Shown here: positions 31,030 through 39,457 of the stretch, piece by piece | Layout of the letters: every line of letters begins with the position of its first letter | Numbering within the stretch: the stretch's first letter is position 1 | NCBI GenBank assembly: GCA_030149245.1 | Contig: JASBRX010000050.1 | Location: forward strand, 1-57,842 | Length of the DNA: 57,842 nucleotides | Direction: 5' to 3' | From: Sphingomonas bacterium | GTDB lineage: Bacteria > Pseudomonadota > Alphaproteobacteria > Sphingomonadales > Sphingomonadaceae | Notes under the pieces: model-generated | What the model saw: the letters and a program-made list of their open reading frames with translations, nothing else | The model's database searches: none | What the model was told of the DNA's origin: nothing | Position numbers and translations under genes: made by a program

Positions 31030-31790
31030 CGCGCGGTTGATACATCGACGGTAAGCCCGGGCAAGCCCAATGGCGGCGCATCGCACGCAATCCGATCGGC
31101 ATCCGCCCGCGCGCGGTCGAGGATCGCGCTCGGCACATCGGCGCGATGCGTGACGCGATCCGCCTGCGCCAGCCAGCGTGCATGACGCAGCGTCAGATCA
31201 TCGGGGTCGGGCGAGGTCAGCACGATCGTCTCGACCCGGTCGCCGGGAGCCTCCGCTTGTTCAAGCCAGTGGGTCACGGCGTCCTCGTCCTGAGCCACAA
31301 GCGGATCGAGCGGCCCGGCCAGCGCCGCACCCAGCGCGCGCCGCCGCTCCCCGCCATCGGGCCAGCGCGCCCGCATCGCCTCACGCGCTCCGGCGAGCGC
31401 ATCCGCCAGCGACCCCAGCGACGCGGGGATCAAAGGCTCGATCCGCTGGCGCAGCGCCGCTGCCAGTCCCGCCGAGGCCCCGCCGGTGCCGATGGCGATC
31501 GTCACCGGATCGCGCTCGACGATTGCGGGCAAGGTGAAATCGCACAGGTCGGGCCGGTCGGCGACATTGACCAGCAGCCCGCGTGCCTTGAGCCGCGCGA
31601 CCACCGGCTCGGGATCCTCGCACGCGACCAGAGCGATCTGCGCGGGCGCATCCTCGCCAACGATCACCGCGCCCGCGCGTTCGAGCAGGCGACGCTTGGC
31701 CTCCGCCATCGCGCCGTCGCCCACCAGGATTGCCGGCCGCCCGTCCAGCCGCACAAAGACGGGCAGGCCGGAGCGTTTCACCGCACCCAC
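31026..31790 (-). CDS. Siroheme synthase: precorrin-2 dehydrogenase/ferrochelatase, with methyltransferase remnant
   Basis: 254 residues, corresponding to the N-terminal half of CysG. The Rossmann segment LPVFVRLDGRPAILVGDGAM (about 9-28), the LLVNVADRPDLCDFTLPAIV motif and the GTGGASAGLAAALRQRIE region are characteristic of precorrin-2 dehydrogenase/sirohydrochlorin ferrochelatase. After residue ~185 there is a ~50-residue stretch (TIVLTSPDPDDLTLRHARWL) that looks like the beginning of the CysG methyltransferase domain, then the protein ends. It makes siroheme for sulfite or nitrite reductase if a separate CobA exists. Overlaps lysA by 13 bases and corA by 4. Confidence 0.82.
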   Translation of the reverse strand: MGAVKRSGLPVFVRLDGRPAILVGDGAMAEAKRRLLERAGAVIVGEDAPAQIALVACEDPEPVVARLKARGLLVNVADRPDLCDFTLPAIVERDPVTIAIGTGGASAGLAAALRQRIEPLIPASLGSLADALAGAREAMRARWPDGGERRRALGAALAGPLDPLVAQDEDAVTHWLEQAEAPGDRVETIVLTSPDPDDLTLRHARWLAQADRVTHRADVPSAILDRARADADRIACDAPPLGLPGLTVDVSTAR

Positions 31791-33037
31791 TCGGGGACGC
31801 GCTCGGCCCCCATGATCGTTTCGGGCTGGATGCGGTCGGCGACCACCGCGAACCGGTCGCCCGACACCAGCACCTCGGGCACCAAAGCGCGGCTGTTATA
31901 GGTCGACGCCATCGTCGCGCCGTACGCGCCCGCCGTGCGGAACACGCCCAGATCGCCCGACTTCACCAGATCGATCTCGCGCCCCATCGCAAAGGTATCG
32001 CCGGTTTCGCACACCGGACCCGCGATATTGGCGACGAACTTCTCACCGGTCGGCTCGACCGCCTCGAACGCATGATAAGCATCATACAGCGCCGGGCGGG
32101 CCAGGTCGTTCATCGCCGCATCGACGATGACATACGGGTTGATGCTCGCCGGCTTGACCCAGATCACCTCGGTCACCAGCAGCCCGGCATTGCCGCAGAT
32201 GAAGCGGCCGGGTTCAAACATCAATGTCACGTCCCAGTCGGCGGTGACGCGCTTGACCATCGCGCCGAATTCCTCGGCGGTCGAAACCTTGTCCTCGGGC
32301 TCATAGGGGACGCCGAGCCCGCCGCCGAGGTCGACATGGGTGATGGTGTGCCCGGCCGCGCGCAGCTGCGCGACCAGCTCGCCGACGCGGGTATAGGCGG
32401 CTTCGAGCGGGGCGAGCGTCTTCAACTGGCTCCCGATATGGATCGCGACACCGCGCAGGTTCATCCCCGGGCGCTTGGCCAGCCGGTCGAAGATCGCGGG
32501 CGCGCGGTCGATCGCGACGCCGAACTTGTTCTCCGCCTTGCCGGTCGAAATCTTCGCATGCGTCCCCGCATCGACATCGGGGTTCACCCGCAGCACCGCC
32601 GGGGCGGTCTTGCCCTGTGCGTGCGCGAGGTCGGCGAGCACTTCGCCCTCCTCCTCCAGCTCCAGATTGAACTGGCCGATCCCCTCGTCCAGCCCCAGCT
32701 GCAGCTCGCCGCGCGTCTTGCCCACGCCCGAAAACACCACGTCCTCGGGCTTCATCCCCGCCGCCAGCGCGCGCTTAAGTTCGCCGCCCGACACCACGTC
32801 CGCGCCATAGCCCTGCTTGGCCAGCACGCCGAGCACGGCAAGGTTCGGATTGGCCTTGATCGCAAACGCGATATGCACGCGCGGCAGATCGGCGAGCGCG
32901 GCCTTCAGCACCTGCGCATGCCGCTCCAGCGTCGCGGTCGAATAGACGTAGAAGGGCGTGCCGACCTCTGCCGCGATGCGCGAAATGGCGACGTCCTCGG
33001 CGTGCAGCACGCCGTTCTTGCGATTGAAATGATCCAT
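31778..33037 (-). CDS. lysA: Diaminopimelate decarboxylase LysA
   Basis: 419 residues. A fold III PLP enzyme: the N-terminal GTPFYVYSTATLERHAQVLK, the PLP lysine in IAFAIKANPNLAVL (about residue 61), the glycine-rich HVDLGGGLGVPY and the active-site Cys region ICGNAGLLVTEV/AGPVCETGDTFA are all present. It converts meso-diaminopimelate to lysine, the last step of lysine synthesis. Preceded by the LptM-like lipoprotein gene (13 bases) and argH, and overlapping the siroheme synthase gene. Confidence 0.96.
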   Translation of the reverse strand: MDHFNRKNGVLHAEDVAISRIAAEVGTPFYVYSTATLERHAQVLKAALADLPRVHIAFAIKANPNLAVLGVLAKQGYGADVVSGGELKRALAAGMKPEDVVFSGVGKTRGELQLGLDEGIGQFNLELEEEGEVLADLAHAQGKTAPAVLRVNPDVDAGTHAKISTGKAENKFGVAIDRAPAIFDRLAKRPGMNLRGVAIHIGSQLKTLAPLEAAYTRVGELVAQLRAAGHTITHVDLGGGLGVPYEPEDKVSTAEEFGAMVKRVTADWDVTLMFEPGRFICGNAGLLVTEVIWVKPASINPYVIVDAAMNDLARPALYDAYHAFEAVEPTGEKFVANIAGPVCETGDTFAMGREIDLVKSGDLGVFRTAGAYGATMASTYNSRALVPEVLVSGDRFAVVADRIQPETIMGAERVPEWVR

Positions 33038-33050
33038 GAAACCGATCTTC

Positions 33051-33290
33051 TTACTGCGGCGGCAGGTCGAACTCGTCGCTGCGCCGTTCCTCTGAGCTGC
33101 GCAGCACTTCGTCGCTGCGCGTCGGTCGCGTCTGGGGCGGCGCCTTCACCAAATCTGCCGGTGCCGGCGTGGCCACCGCCCCATAGGGTTTGGGGGGCAG
33201 CGACTCCCCGGCGGCCGGTTTCAGGTCGCCCCGATTGCCGCATGCGGCCAGCAGAAGCGCCGTGAAGACCACCAGGGTTCGCATAGTCAT
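33051..33290 (-). CDS. lptM: Small lipoprotein, LptM (YifL)-like
   Basis: 79 residues. The signal peptide [17 protein letters not shown] ends in an LAAC lipobox, followed immediately by GNRGDLKPA, the short conserved motif of LptM/YifL lipoproteins, then a Pro-rich tail. LptM binds the outer-membrane LPS translocon LptDE and helps its maturation. The arrangement argH-lptM-lysA is common in alphaproteobacteria. It overlaps argH by 4 bases. Function is inferred from family and neighbours. Confidence 0.75.
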   Translation of the reverse strand: MTMRTLVVFTALLLAACGNRGDLKPAAGESLPPKPYGAVATPAPADLVKAPPQTRPTRSDEVLRSSEERRSDEFDLPPQ

Positions 33291-34657
33291 TCTCCTCGTG
33301 CAGCGCGGGCAGCTGCAATCGCCTCACGCACCCGCGCCGGGGCCGTGCCACCAAAACTCATCCGGCTCGCCACCGAAGCATCGACCGTCAATACGTCAAA
33401 CACGCGCGCGTCGATACGGTTGTCGATCGCCTGCAGTTCCGCCAGCTCCAGCTGGTCGAGCCGCACCCCCTTCGCCTCCGCCGCCGCGACCGCGCGGCCG
33501 GTGATGTGGTGCGCCTCACGGAACGGGATGCCGCCCTCGCGCACCAGCCAGTCGGCCAGGTCGGTCGCGGTGGCAAAGCCGCTTTCGGCAAGGCCGCGCA
33601 TCCGGTCGGTGCGGAATTCCGCGCTCTCGACCATTCCCGTCATCGCCGCGATCGACAGCGCCAGCAGGTCGTGCGCCTCGAACACCGGTGGCTTGTCGTC
33701 CTGCATGTCCTTCGAGTAGGCGAGCGGCAGGCCCTTCATCGAGATCATCAGCGCGGTCAGGCACCCGACGATGCGTCCTGAATGCCCACGCACCAGCTCC
33801 GCCGCATCGGGATTGCGCTTCTGCGGCATGATCGAGCTGCCGGTCGACCATTGGTCGGACAGCTTGACGAAGCCGAACGGCTGGCTCGCCCAGATCACGA
33901 ATTCTTCGGCGAGGCGGCTGAGGTGCAGCGAGCATTGCGCCGCCGCCATCAGATAATCGAGCGCGAAGTCGCGGTCGCTCACGGCATCGAGCGAATTGCG
34001 CGTCGGCCCGTCGAACCCCAGCGCTGCGGCGGTCATCTCGCGATCCAGCGGAAACCCCGTCCCCGCCAGCGCCGCCGACCCCAACGGGCAGAGATTCCCC
34101 CGCGCACGATTGTCGGAAAACCGCGACACATCGCGTGCAATCATCTCGAAATAGGCCATCAGATGATGCCCCAGCGTCACCGGCTGCGCGCTCTGCAAAT
34201 GGGTGAAGCCCGGCATCACGCTGTCGGCATGTTCCTCCGCCCGCGCCAGCAGCGCGCCCTGCAACGCATCGAGTGCGGCGAGCACCTGATCGCTCGCATC
34301 GCGCACCCACAGGCGAAAATCGGTCGCGACCTGATCGTTACGGCTGCGCGCGGTGTGCAGCCTTCCTGCGACCGGCCCGATCTTCTCGGCCAGCCGCGAT
34401 TCGGTGAGCATATGGATGTCCTCGAGTGCCAGATCCTCCGGCACCCCGTCGCGCGCATAATCCTCGGCAACCGCGTCCAGCCCGGCCGAGATCGTTGCGG
34501 CGTCCTCCGCCGACACGATGCCCTGCTGCCCCAGCATCGCGACATGTGCCTTCGACCCGGTGATATCCTGGCGCCACATCCGCTTGTCGAACGGGATCGA
34601 TGCGTTAATCTCACGCATCACCGACGACGGGCCTTCGGCGAAGCGCCCGCCCCACAT
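33287..34657 (-). CDS. argH: Argininosuccinate lyase ArgH
   Basis: 456 residues. Starts [20 protein letters not shown], the ArgH N-terminus, and contains [20 protein letters not shown], the [18 protein letters not shown] motif and the fumarase-superfamily signature [16 protein letters not shown] (about 273-288). It cleaves argininosuccinate to arginine and fumarate. The open frame continues upstream to 35092 but only as antisense of the TlpA-like gene. The ATG at 34657 overlaps the possible ATG of that divergent gene. Coupled to lptM-lysA downstream, so the operon joins arginine and lysine synthesis. Confidence 0.96.
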   Translation of the reverse strand: MWGGRFAEGPSSVMREINASIPFDKRMWRQDITGSKAHVAMLGQQGIVSAEDAATISAGLDAVAEDYARDGVPEDLALEDIHMLTESRLAEKIGPVAGRLHTARSRNDQVATDFRLWVRDASDQVLAALDALQGALLARAEEHADSVMPGFTHLQSAQPVTLGHHLMAYFEMIARDVSRFSDNRARGNLCPLGSAALAGTGFPLDREMTAAALGFDGPTRNSLDAVSDRDFALDYLMAAAQCSLHLSRLAEEFVIWASQPFGFVKLSDQWSTGSSIMPQKRNPDAAELVRGHSGRIVGCLTALMISMKGLPLAYSKDMQDDKPPVFEAHDLLALSIAAMTGMVESAEFRTDRMRGLAESGFATATDLADWLVREGGIPFREAHHITGRAVAAAEAKGVRLDQLELAELQAIDNRIDARVFDVLTVDASVASRMSFGGTAPARVREAIAAARAARGE

Positions 34658-34673
34658 GGAATTGGAGCTACCC

Positions 34674-35261
34674 TTGCGCTCGACGATCGCGCTTCTCCTC
34701 ATAACGGGCCTTGGAATTGCCGGCTGCGATAGTGGCAAGCAACCCGACCCGCAAGCAACCGCAACTGTCGCCGCCGATAGCCCGGCTGCGGCCGACAACG
34801 CCACCGACGAACCCGAACGCATCGGCACGGTCGACCGCAGCAACAAGGGCGAGGCCGCGCCCGACCACGGCTTCCTCGACCCCGCGGGCAAGCCGGTGAC
34901 GCTGGCGGCGTTCCGCGGCAAGCCGCTGCTGGTCAACCTCTGGGCGACCTGGTGCGCGCCCTGCGTCCGCGAAATGCCGACGCTCGACCGGCTCGCGGTG
35001 CGCGAAAGGGACAAGCTGCAAGTGCTGGTGATCAGCCAGGACTTGGACGGAGCGGCGAAAGTGGCGCCCTTCTTCGAAAAGGCGAACTTCACCGCGCTCC
35101 AGCCCTATCTGGACCCCGAAGTGAAGTTCTCGACCGGCTATGGCGTCAACCTGCCGACGACGATCCTCTACGACGCGCAGGGCAAGGAAGTGTGGCGCGT
35201 CTCGGGCGACATGGACTGGGACGGCGAGACCGCGGCGACGTGGATTGCAGAGGCAAGCTAA
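34674..35261 (+). CDS. TlpA/ResA-like thioredoxin lipoprotein
   Basis: 195 residues from a TTG start. A GGAG Shine-Dalgarno sequence 6 bases upstream supports TTG at 34674, which gives a clean lipoprotein signal ([18 protein letters not shown]). The in-frame ATG at 34656 would add six residues. The thioredoxin fold follows a linker: [20 protein letters not shown] then [19 protein letters not shown] with the WCAPC redox motif (about 98-102). Likely a membrane-anchored periplasmic thiol-disulfide reductant, as in cytochrome c maturation. The ends of this gene and the next, convergent one overlap by 4 bases. Confidence 0.87.
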   Translation: MRSTIALLLITGLGIAGCDSGKQPDPQATATVAADSPAAADNATDEPERIGTVDRSNKGEAAPDHGFLDPAGKPVTLAAFRGKPLLVNLWATWCAPCVREMPTLDRLAVRERDKLQVLVISQDLDGAAKVAPFFEKANFTALQPYLDPEVKFSTGYGVNLPTTILYDAQGKEVWRVSGDMDWDGETAATWIAEAS

Positions 35262-36331
35262 CGACGCGGCTGTGCCAGCGCCCAAGCCACACGAATGCTC
35301 TCACGATATGCGCCTTTAAAGTCGCGCAGATAGTCCTGTTGCCGATCATCGAACTCGCCCTCGCTGGCCAGCTTTTCCTTAAGACCAGCGAAAGCAAGGA
35401 GGTAGTGACTGCGCGCAACCGCAGGTTGCCCGCTTGATAATGCTATGCGGGCAAGTCGCACCCTTTGCTGCGTGACCGGAAGGGAGTCTCCGGCATAGCG
35501 GCGCCTATGCCAATCAAGTCCGACGAGAGCGGCGCGCTCTGCGCAACGCCAATCCCGTGAGGATGAACAAAGCGACGTGGCGCGATCCGCAGCTTGCAGG
35601 GCTTCGCGATGCGTAATCTCCGCCGGGACGTTCGATAATAAGCGCTTCAGGCGAGACAGGCCCTGCCGCGTTTCACCGGCATTCAACAGGGTCCTGGCGA
35701 GATCGTGCTCAAGTCGCCACAGCCAGTCGGCAGGTGCCGATACCTCGGTTCGTGCAAGTTGAAGTGCTTGGGCTCTGTAGGATGCGGCGAGTCGAAACTG
35801 TGCGTGATCACCTTCCTCGGCGCCGAGTTCGATCGTGCCGGCGGTCTGCTTCAACAGCGCAATGCGGTCGTCGATCGACTGATTCTTGAAGTTTTTAGCG
35901 CGAATCTCAGACTCAAGTATCGCTTGTGCTTCCCGGTATCGATAGGCCGACGTCAGCGCTCCTGCCCGCTCCCGTGGCGGGAGATCGGTGCGGTCGGCCT
36001 CGCGTGCCACATGCGCATCCAGGTCGGCTTGTGGCGCGATCCGTTCTAGTTGAGCTTCCCACGCAGCCCGCGTCGCCGGGTCTATGCCAGCCGCGTTGGA
36101 CCCGCGCGAGTATAAGTAAAAACAGTATACAGACGCCTTTGGATCTGGGTCGCAGCGCGCCGCCCCTTCGCGATAAAGTCGCAGGGCAAGGTCTTCGCGC
36201 CCTTCAGCGGCAGCGCGATTGGCTTTCTCCAACGTTTCCCGAATTCCCGCCAGTCGCTCCGGCGAGTCTTGGGCAGCGGCGGGAGCCGCCGACAGCAGGA
36301 GCACAGCAAAAAGGAGGCGCGCAAAGAACAC
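35258..36331 (-). CDS. Secreted helical-repeat protein of unknown function, lower GC
   Basis: 357 residues with a Sec signal peptide (MFFARLLFAVLLLSAAPAAAQ). The rest is almost entirely helical and Ala/Arg/Leu-rich, with a spacing reminiscent of TPR repeats (ANRAAAEGREDLALRLYREG near residues 38-57; LARTLLNAGETRQGLSRLKR further on). No catalytic motif is recognised. The codon usage and GC content are visibly lower than in the surrounding genes, which suggests a separate origin. It lies between the TlpA-like gene (convergent) and tetR. A periplasmic scaffold role is possible but speculative. Confidence 0.65.
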   Translation of the reverse strand: MFFARLLFAVLLLSAAPAAAQDSPERLAGIRETLEKANRAAAEGREDLALRLYREGAARCDPDPKASVYCFYLYSRGSNAAGIDPATRAAWEAQLERIAPQADLDAHVAREADRTDLPPRERAGALTSAYRYREAQAILESEIRAKNFKNQSIDDRIALLKQTAGTIELGAEEGDHAQFRLAASYRAQALQLARTEVSAPADWLWRLEHDLARTLLNAGETRQGLSRLKRLLSNVPAEITHREALQAADRATSLCSSSRDWRCAERAALVGLDWHRRRYAGDSLPVTQQRVRLARIALSSGQPAVARSHYLLAFAGLKEKLASEGEFDDRQQDYLRDFKGAYRESIRVAWALAQPRR

Positions 36332-36374
36332 GGAGCCACCTTAGTGGCTGTCGGGTGCTGCGAAAACGGTCGCT

Positions 36375-37040
36375 TTAGGACGCGGACTTCACCCCCAACC
36401 CCCGCGCCAGCATCTCCGCCACCGTATCGGCGACCGCGGCCGCCTCGGCATCCTCGCTCCACACGCCGTAGCGCAGGCCCAGGAACACGTTCATCCCCAT
36501 GATTGCCCAGGCGTGGACCTCGGACACGTCAGCGCGGACTTCGCCGCGTTCCGCCGCCGCCTTCAGGCGCTTTTCGATGCGCTCGGCGGTGGTCTGGTAG
36601 TGCAACCGGAAGCTCTCGGGATCGACGAACTCGGCCTCGTCGATGATCCGGTAGATTTCCTTGTGCTTGCGCACGAAGCCGATGAAGGTTTCAAGGCCCG
36701 CGCGCTCGGCGGCGATCTGTTCGGGCGCGGCGCGGATCGCGGGGGCGACATGTTCGCGCACCTGATCGCTCATGTCGCGGACCAGCGCACGGAACACCGC
36801 GTCCTTCGAATCGAAATAGGTGTAGAAACTGCCCAGCGCCACGCCCGCGCGCCGCGTGATGCCGCTCACCGATCCCTCATGAAATCCCTTCTCGCCGAAC
36901 TCCGCGGCGGCGGCGTCGAGGATCGCGCGCAAGGTGCGGCGGCCGCGCGCGGTGCGCGGCTCCTTGCCCTCGCTCGCCGCGCTGTCGCCCAGATGCAAAG
37001 CAGGGGGCAGTGTGGCGGACTTGCCACGATCGCTCGTCAT
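36375..37040 (-). CDS. TetR-family transcriptional regulator
   Basis: 221 residues. The N-terminal helix-turn-helix is SVSGITRRAGVALGSFYTYF followed by DSKDAVFRALV (about residues 58-88). The C-terminal ~120 residues form the ligand-binding/dimer domain. It is divergent from the TonB receptor gene and probably controls it and the MFS gene; the 107-base intergenic region contains a sigma70-like promoter. The first ~30 residues before the HTH are unusually long and polar. Confidence 0.88.
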   Translation of the reverse strand: MTSDRGKSATLPPALHLGDSAASEGKEPRTARGRRTLRAILDAAAAEFGEKGFHEGSVSGITRRAGVALGSFYTYFDSKDAVFRALVRDMSDQVREHVAPAIRAAPEQIAAERAGLETFIGFVRKHKEIYRIIDEAEFVDPESFRLHYQTTAERIEKRLKAAAERGEVRADVSEVHAWAIMGMNVFLGLRYGVWSEDAEAAAVADTVAEMLARGLGVKSAS

Positions 37041-37063
37041 TTATCCCCTCCTTCATCCGGAAG

Positions 37064-37092
37064 TTGAAACCCGGTTCAGCTTTCACTATAGC
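37064..37092 (+). promoter_or_regulatory. Sigma70-type promoter of the TonB receptor gene
   Basis: TTGAAA (37064-37069), 17-base spacer, TATAGC (37087-37092). A short inverted repeat TGAA-ACCCGG-TTCA (37065-37078) overlaps the -35 box and could be the TetR operator. The gene starts at 37148. Confidence 0.5.
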
Positions 37093-37147
37093 CAAGCTCA
37101 ACCACTGACAAGGCCGGGATTCGCCGGCCGCTTTTGGGGAGGAAAGC

Positions 37148-39373
37148 ATGAAGCGTCTGATTCCGTCTGTCCGCACGATTCTGACCGCCAGCGCCGCACT
37201 GAGCGCGCTCGCATCCGTTCCCGCACTGGCGCAGGACGCGCCTGCCGGCGAAACCGCAGAAACCCAGGACAGCGGCGAAATCGTCGTCACCGCGCGCCGT
37301 CGTGAGGAAAGCCTGATCGACGTGCCGATCTCGATGTCGGTCGTCACCGGCGATTCGCTGGTCAAGAGCGGCGCGGCCGACATCACCGCGTTGCAGGACA
37401 AGACCCCGAACCTGACGCTGCAGATCGCGCGCGGTTCGAACTCCACCCTGATCGCGTTCAGCCGCGGCGTGGGTCAGCAGGATCCTTTGTGGGGCTTCGA
37501 GCCCGGCGTCGCGCTGTATATCGACGATGTCTATGTCGCCCGGCCCCAGGGCGCGGTGCTCGACATTTTCGACGTCGAGCGGGTCGAAGTGCTGCGCGGG
37601 CCGCAGGGCACGCTCTATGGCCGCAACACCATCGGCGGCGCGGTGAAGTATGTCACCCGCCGTCTCGGCGATGACTTCAAGGCGTCGTTCCGCGGCTCGT
37701 ACGGCTCGTACAACCAGATCGATCTGGTCGGTCAGGTCGTGGTTCCGGTCGGCGACACGCTGTCGCTCGGCGCAGCGGTCGCGCAGTACTGGCGCGACGG
37801 CTTCGGCACCAACCTCACCACTGGCGCCGAACATTATAACAAGGACGTGTTCGCCACCCGCCTGTCGGCCGAATTTACCCCGACCGACAACATCTTCGTG
37901 CGCGTCGCGGGGGACCGCGTGCTCGACCGGTCGAACCCGCGCCACGGCACCCGGCTGCTGCCCAACGGCACCGACCCGATCTATGCCCCGACCGCAAGCG
38001 TCTATGATACGCGCGCCGGGATTGGCGATGACAACCGCGTCGAAACGCGTGGGCTTTCGGTGACCGGCGAAATCGGCCTGTCGGACGAACTGACCTTCAA
38101 GACCATCACCGCCTGGCGCGACGGCAGCACCGACACGGTGATCGATTTCGACAACACGATCCTGCCGACGCTCGACATCCCGGCGGAATATTCGGACCGC
38201 CAGTTCACCCAGGAACTCCAGCTGCTGTATGAAGGCGATCGTCTGCAGGGCGTGTTCGGCCTCTATTACCTCAACGGTCGCGCGAGCGGCGCGTTCGACA
38301 CCGTCGTCGGCCTCGCCAATTTGACCACGCTGACTGCGGGTGAGGTGTTTACCAAGAGCTATGCCGCGTTCGGCGATTTCAGCTTCGACGTGACCGACCA
38401 GTTCAAGATCTCGGCCGGCCTGCGCTACACCCGCGATGAAAAGACCGGCACCGTGTTCCGCCGCAACTATACCGGCATTCGCTCGCCGCGTTTCGGCAAC
38501 GCCGCCGCGATCCCCGGCCTGATCCGGTCGGACTACACCAACAGCCGTGACTTCGAAAAGCTGACCCCGCGCATCAGCCTGAGCTATCAGCCGAATGCCG
38601 ACCTCAATCTCTATGCCAGCTATGGCAAGGGCTATAAGTCGGGCGGGTTCGACATGCGCGGCGACGCGATCCTGACGCCGACGACCGTCAACGGCTATGC
38701 GCCCGAGACGATCGACAGCTACGAACTGGGCATGAAAGGCGCGTTCCTCGACCGCACCCTGTTCGTGAACGTCGCCGGCTTCTTCTCGAACTACAAGGAT
38801 CAGCAGGTCACGATCCAGGTGCCGGCACTGCCCAGCGGCATCGCCAGCTTCGTCGACAATGCGGGCAAGGGCGAGATCTACGGCTTCGAACTCGAAACCC
38901 GCATGGTCCCGTCGCGCCATTTCCAGGCGAGCGTCGTGGTCGGCTACACCAATGCCGATTACAAGGAGTTCTTCACCTTCATCGGCGGTGGCACCACCCC
39001 GGTCGACGTGTCGAACGCGCGCGACTTCCAGAACACGCCGGAATGGACCGCCAACGCGTCCTTCACCTGGTCGAACGATGTCGCGGGCGGCGTCCTCGCC
39101 TTCACCCCCGCCGTCTCGCTGCGCAGCGACACCCAGATGTTTGAGCTGGCGACCCCGGCACTCGATCAGGACGGCTATGCGCTGGTCGACGCCTCGCTCA
39201 ACTGGACCTCGGGCGATGGCCGCTATCGCCTCGGCGTCGCGGCACGCAACCTGACCGACGCGCGCTATCGCGTCGGCGGCTACAACTTCCCGGGCGCCCT
39301 CACCGGCAACTCGGTGATCGGCTATTACGGCCCGCCGCGTACGTTCACGGGCACGTTCGAGATCAAGTTCTGA
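37148..39373 (+). CDS. TonB-dependent outer-membrane receptor
   Basis: 741 residues. Signal peptide MKRLIPSVRTILTASAALSA then LASVPALAQ. A TonB-box/plug region starts with EIVVTARRREESLIDVPISM (about 40-59) and includes the plug motif VEVLRGPQGTLYGRNTIGGAV. The remaining ~550 residues form the 22-stranded barrel, ending in an aromatic C-terminus (TFEIKF). Such receptors in Sphingomonadales import siderophores, carbohydrates or aromatic compounds, but the substrate cannot be told from sequence. A strong terminator follows, before the MFS gene. GGGGAGGA is the ribosome-binding site. Confidence 0.93.
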   Translation: MKRLIPSVRTILTASAALSALASVPALAQDAPAGETAETQDSGEIVVTARRREESLIDVPISMSVVTGDSLVKSGAADITALQDKTPNLTLQIARGSNSTLIAFSRGVGQQDPLWGFEPGVALYIDDVYVARPQGAVLDIFDVERVEVLRGPQGTLYGRNTIGGAVKYVTRRLGDDFKASFRGSYGSYNQIDLVGQVVVPVGDTLSLGAAVAQYWRDGFGTNLTTGAEHYNKDVFATRLSAEFTPTDNIFVRVAGDRVLDRSNPRHGTRLLPNGTDPIYAPTASVYDTRAGIGDDNRVETRGLSVTGEIGLSDELTFKTITAWRDGSTDTVIDFDNTILPTLDIPAEYSDRQFTQELQLLYEGDRLQGVFGLYYLNGRASGAFDTVVGLANLTTLTAGEVFTKSYAAFGDFSFDVTDQFKISAGLRYTRDEKTGTVFRRNYTGIRSPRFGNAAAIPGLIRSDYTNSRDFEKLTPRISLSYQPNADLNLYASYGKGYKSGGFDMRGDAILTPTTVNGYAPETIDSYELGMKGAFLDRTLFVNVAGFFSNYKDQQVTIQVPALPSGIASFVDNAGKGEIYGFELETRMVPSRHFQASVVVGYTNADYKEFFTFIGGGTTPVDVSNARDFQNTPEWTANASFTWSNDVAGGVLAFTPAVSLRSDTQMFELATPALDQDGYALVDASLNWTSGDGRYRLGVAARNLTDARYRVGGYNFPGALTGNSVIGYYGPPRTFTGTFEIKF

Positions 39374-39406
39374 TCGCTTTCATGCTTTGAGTTTGCCAGA
39401 CTGATC

Positions 39407-39445
39407 GGGCCGGGCGTCGAAAGGGGGCGTCCGGCCCATTTTTTT
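39407..39445 (+). terminator. Rho-independent terminator after the TonB receptor gene
   Basis: GGGCCGGGCGTC and GGCGTCCGGCCC pair around the loop GAAAGGG and are followed by ATTTTTTT. It lies 34 bases after the receptor stop and only about 13 bases before the MFS gene, so that gene is expressed by read-through or its own promoter. Confidence 0.85.
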
Positions 39446-39457
39446 AGGGGAGAGGGT

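Noticed and set aside
37076..38920. Open frame of 614 residues antisense to the TonB receptor
   Set aside because: Shadow frame; the plus-strand receptor has a signal peptide, plug motif and aromatic C-terminus.
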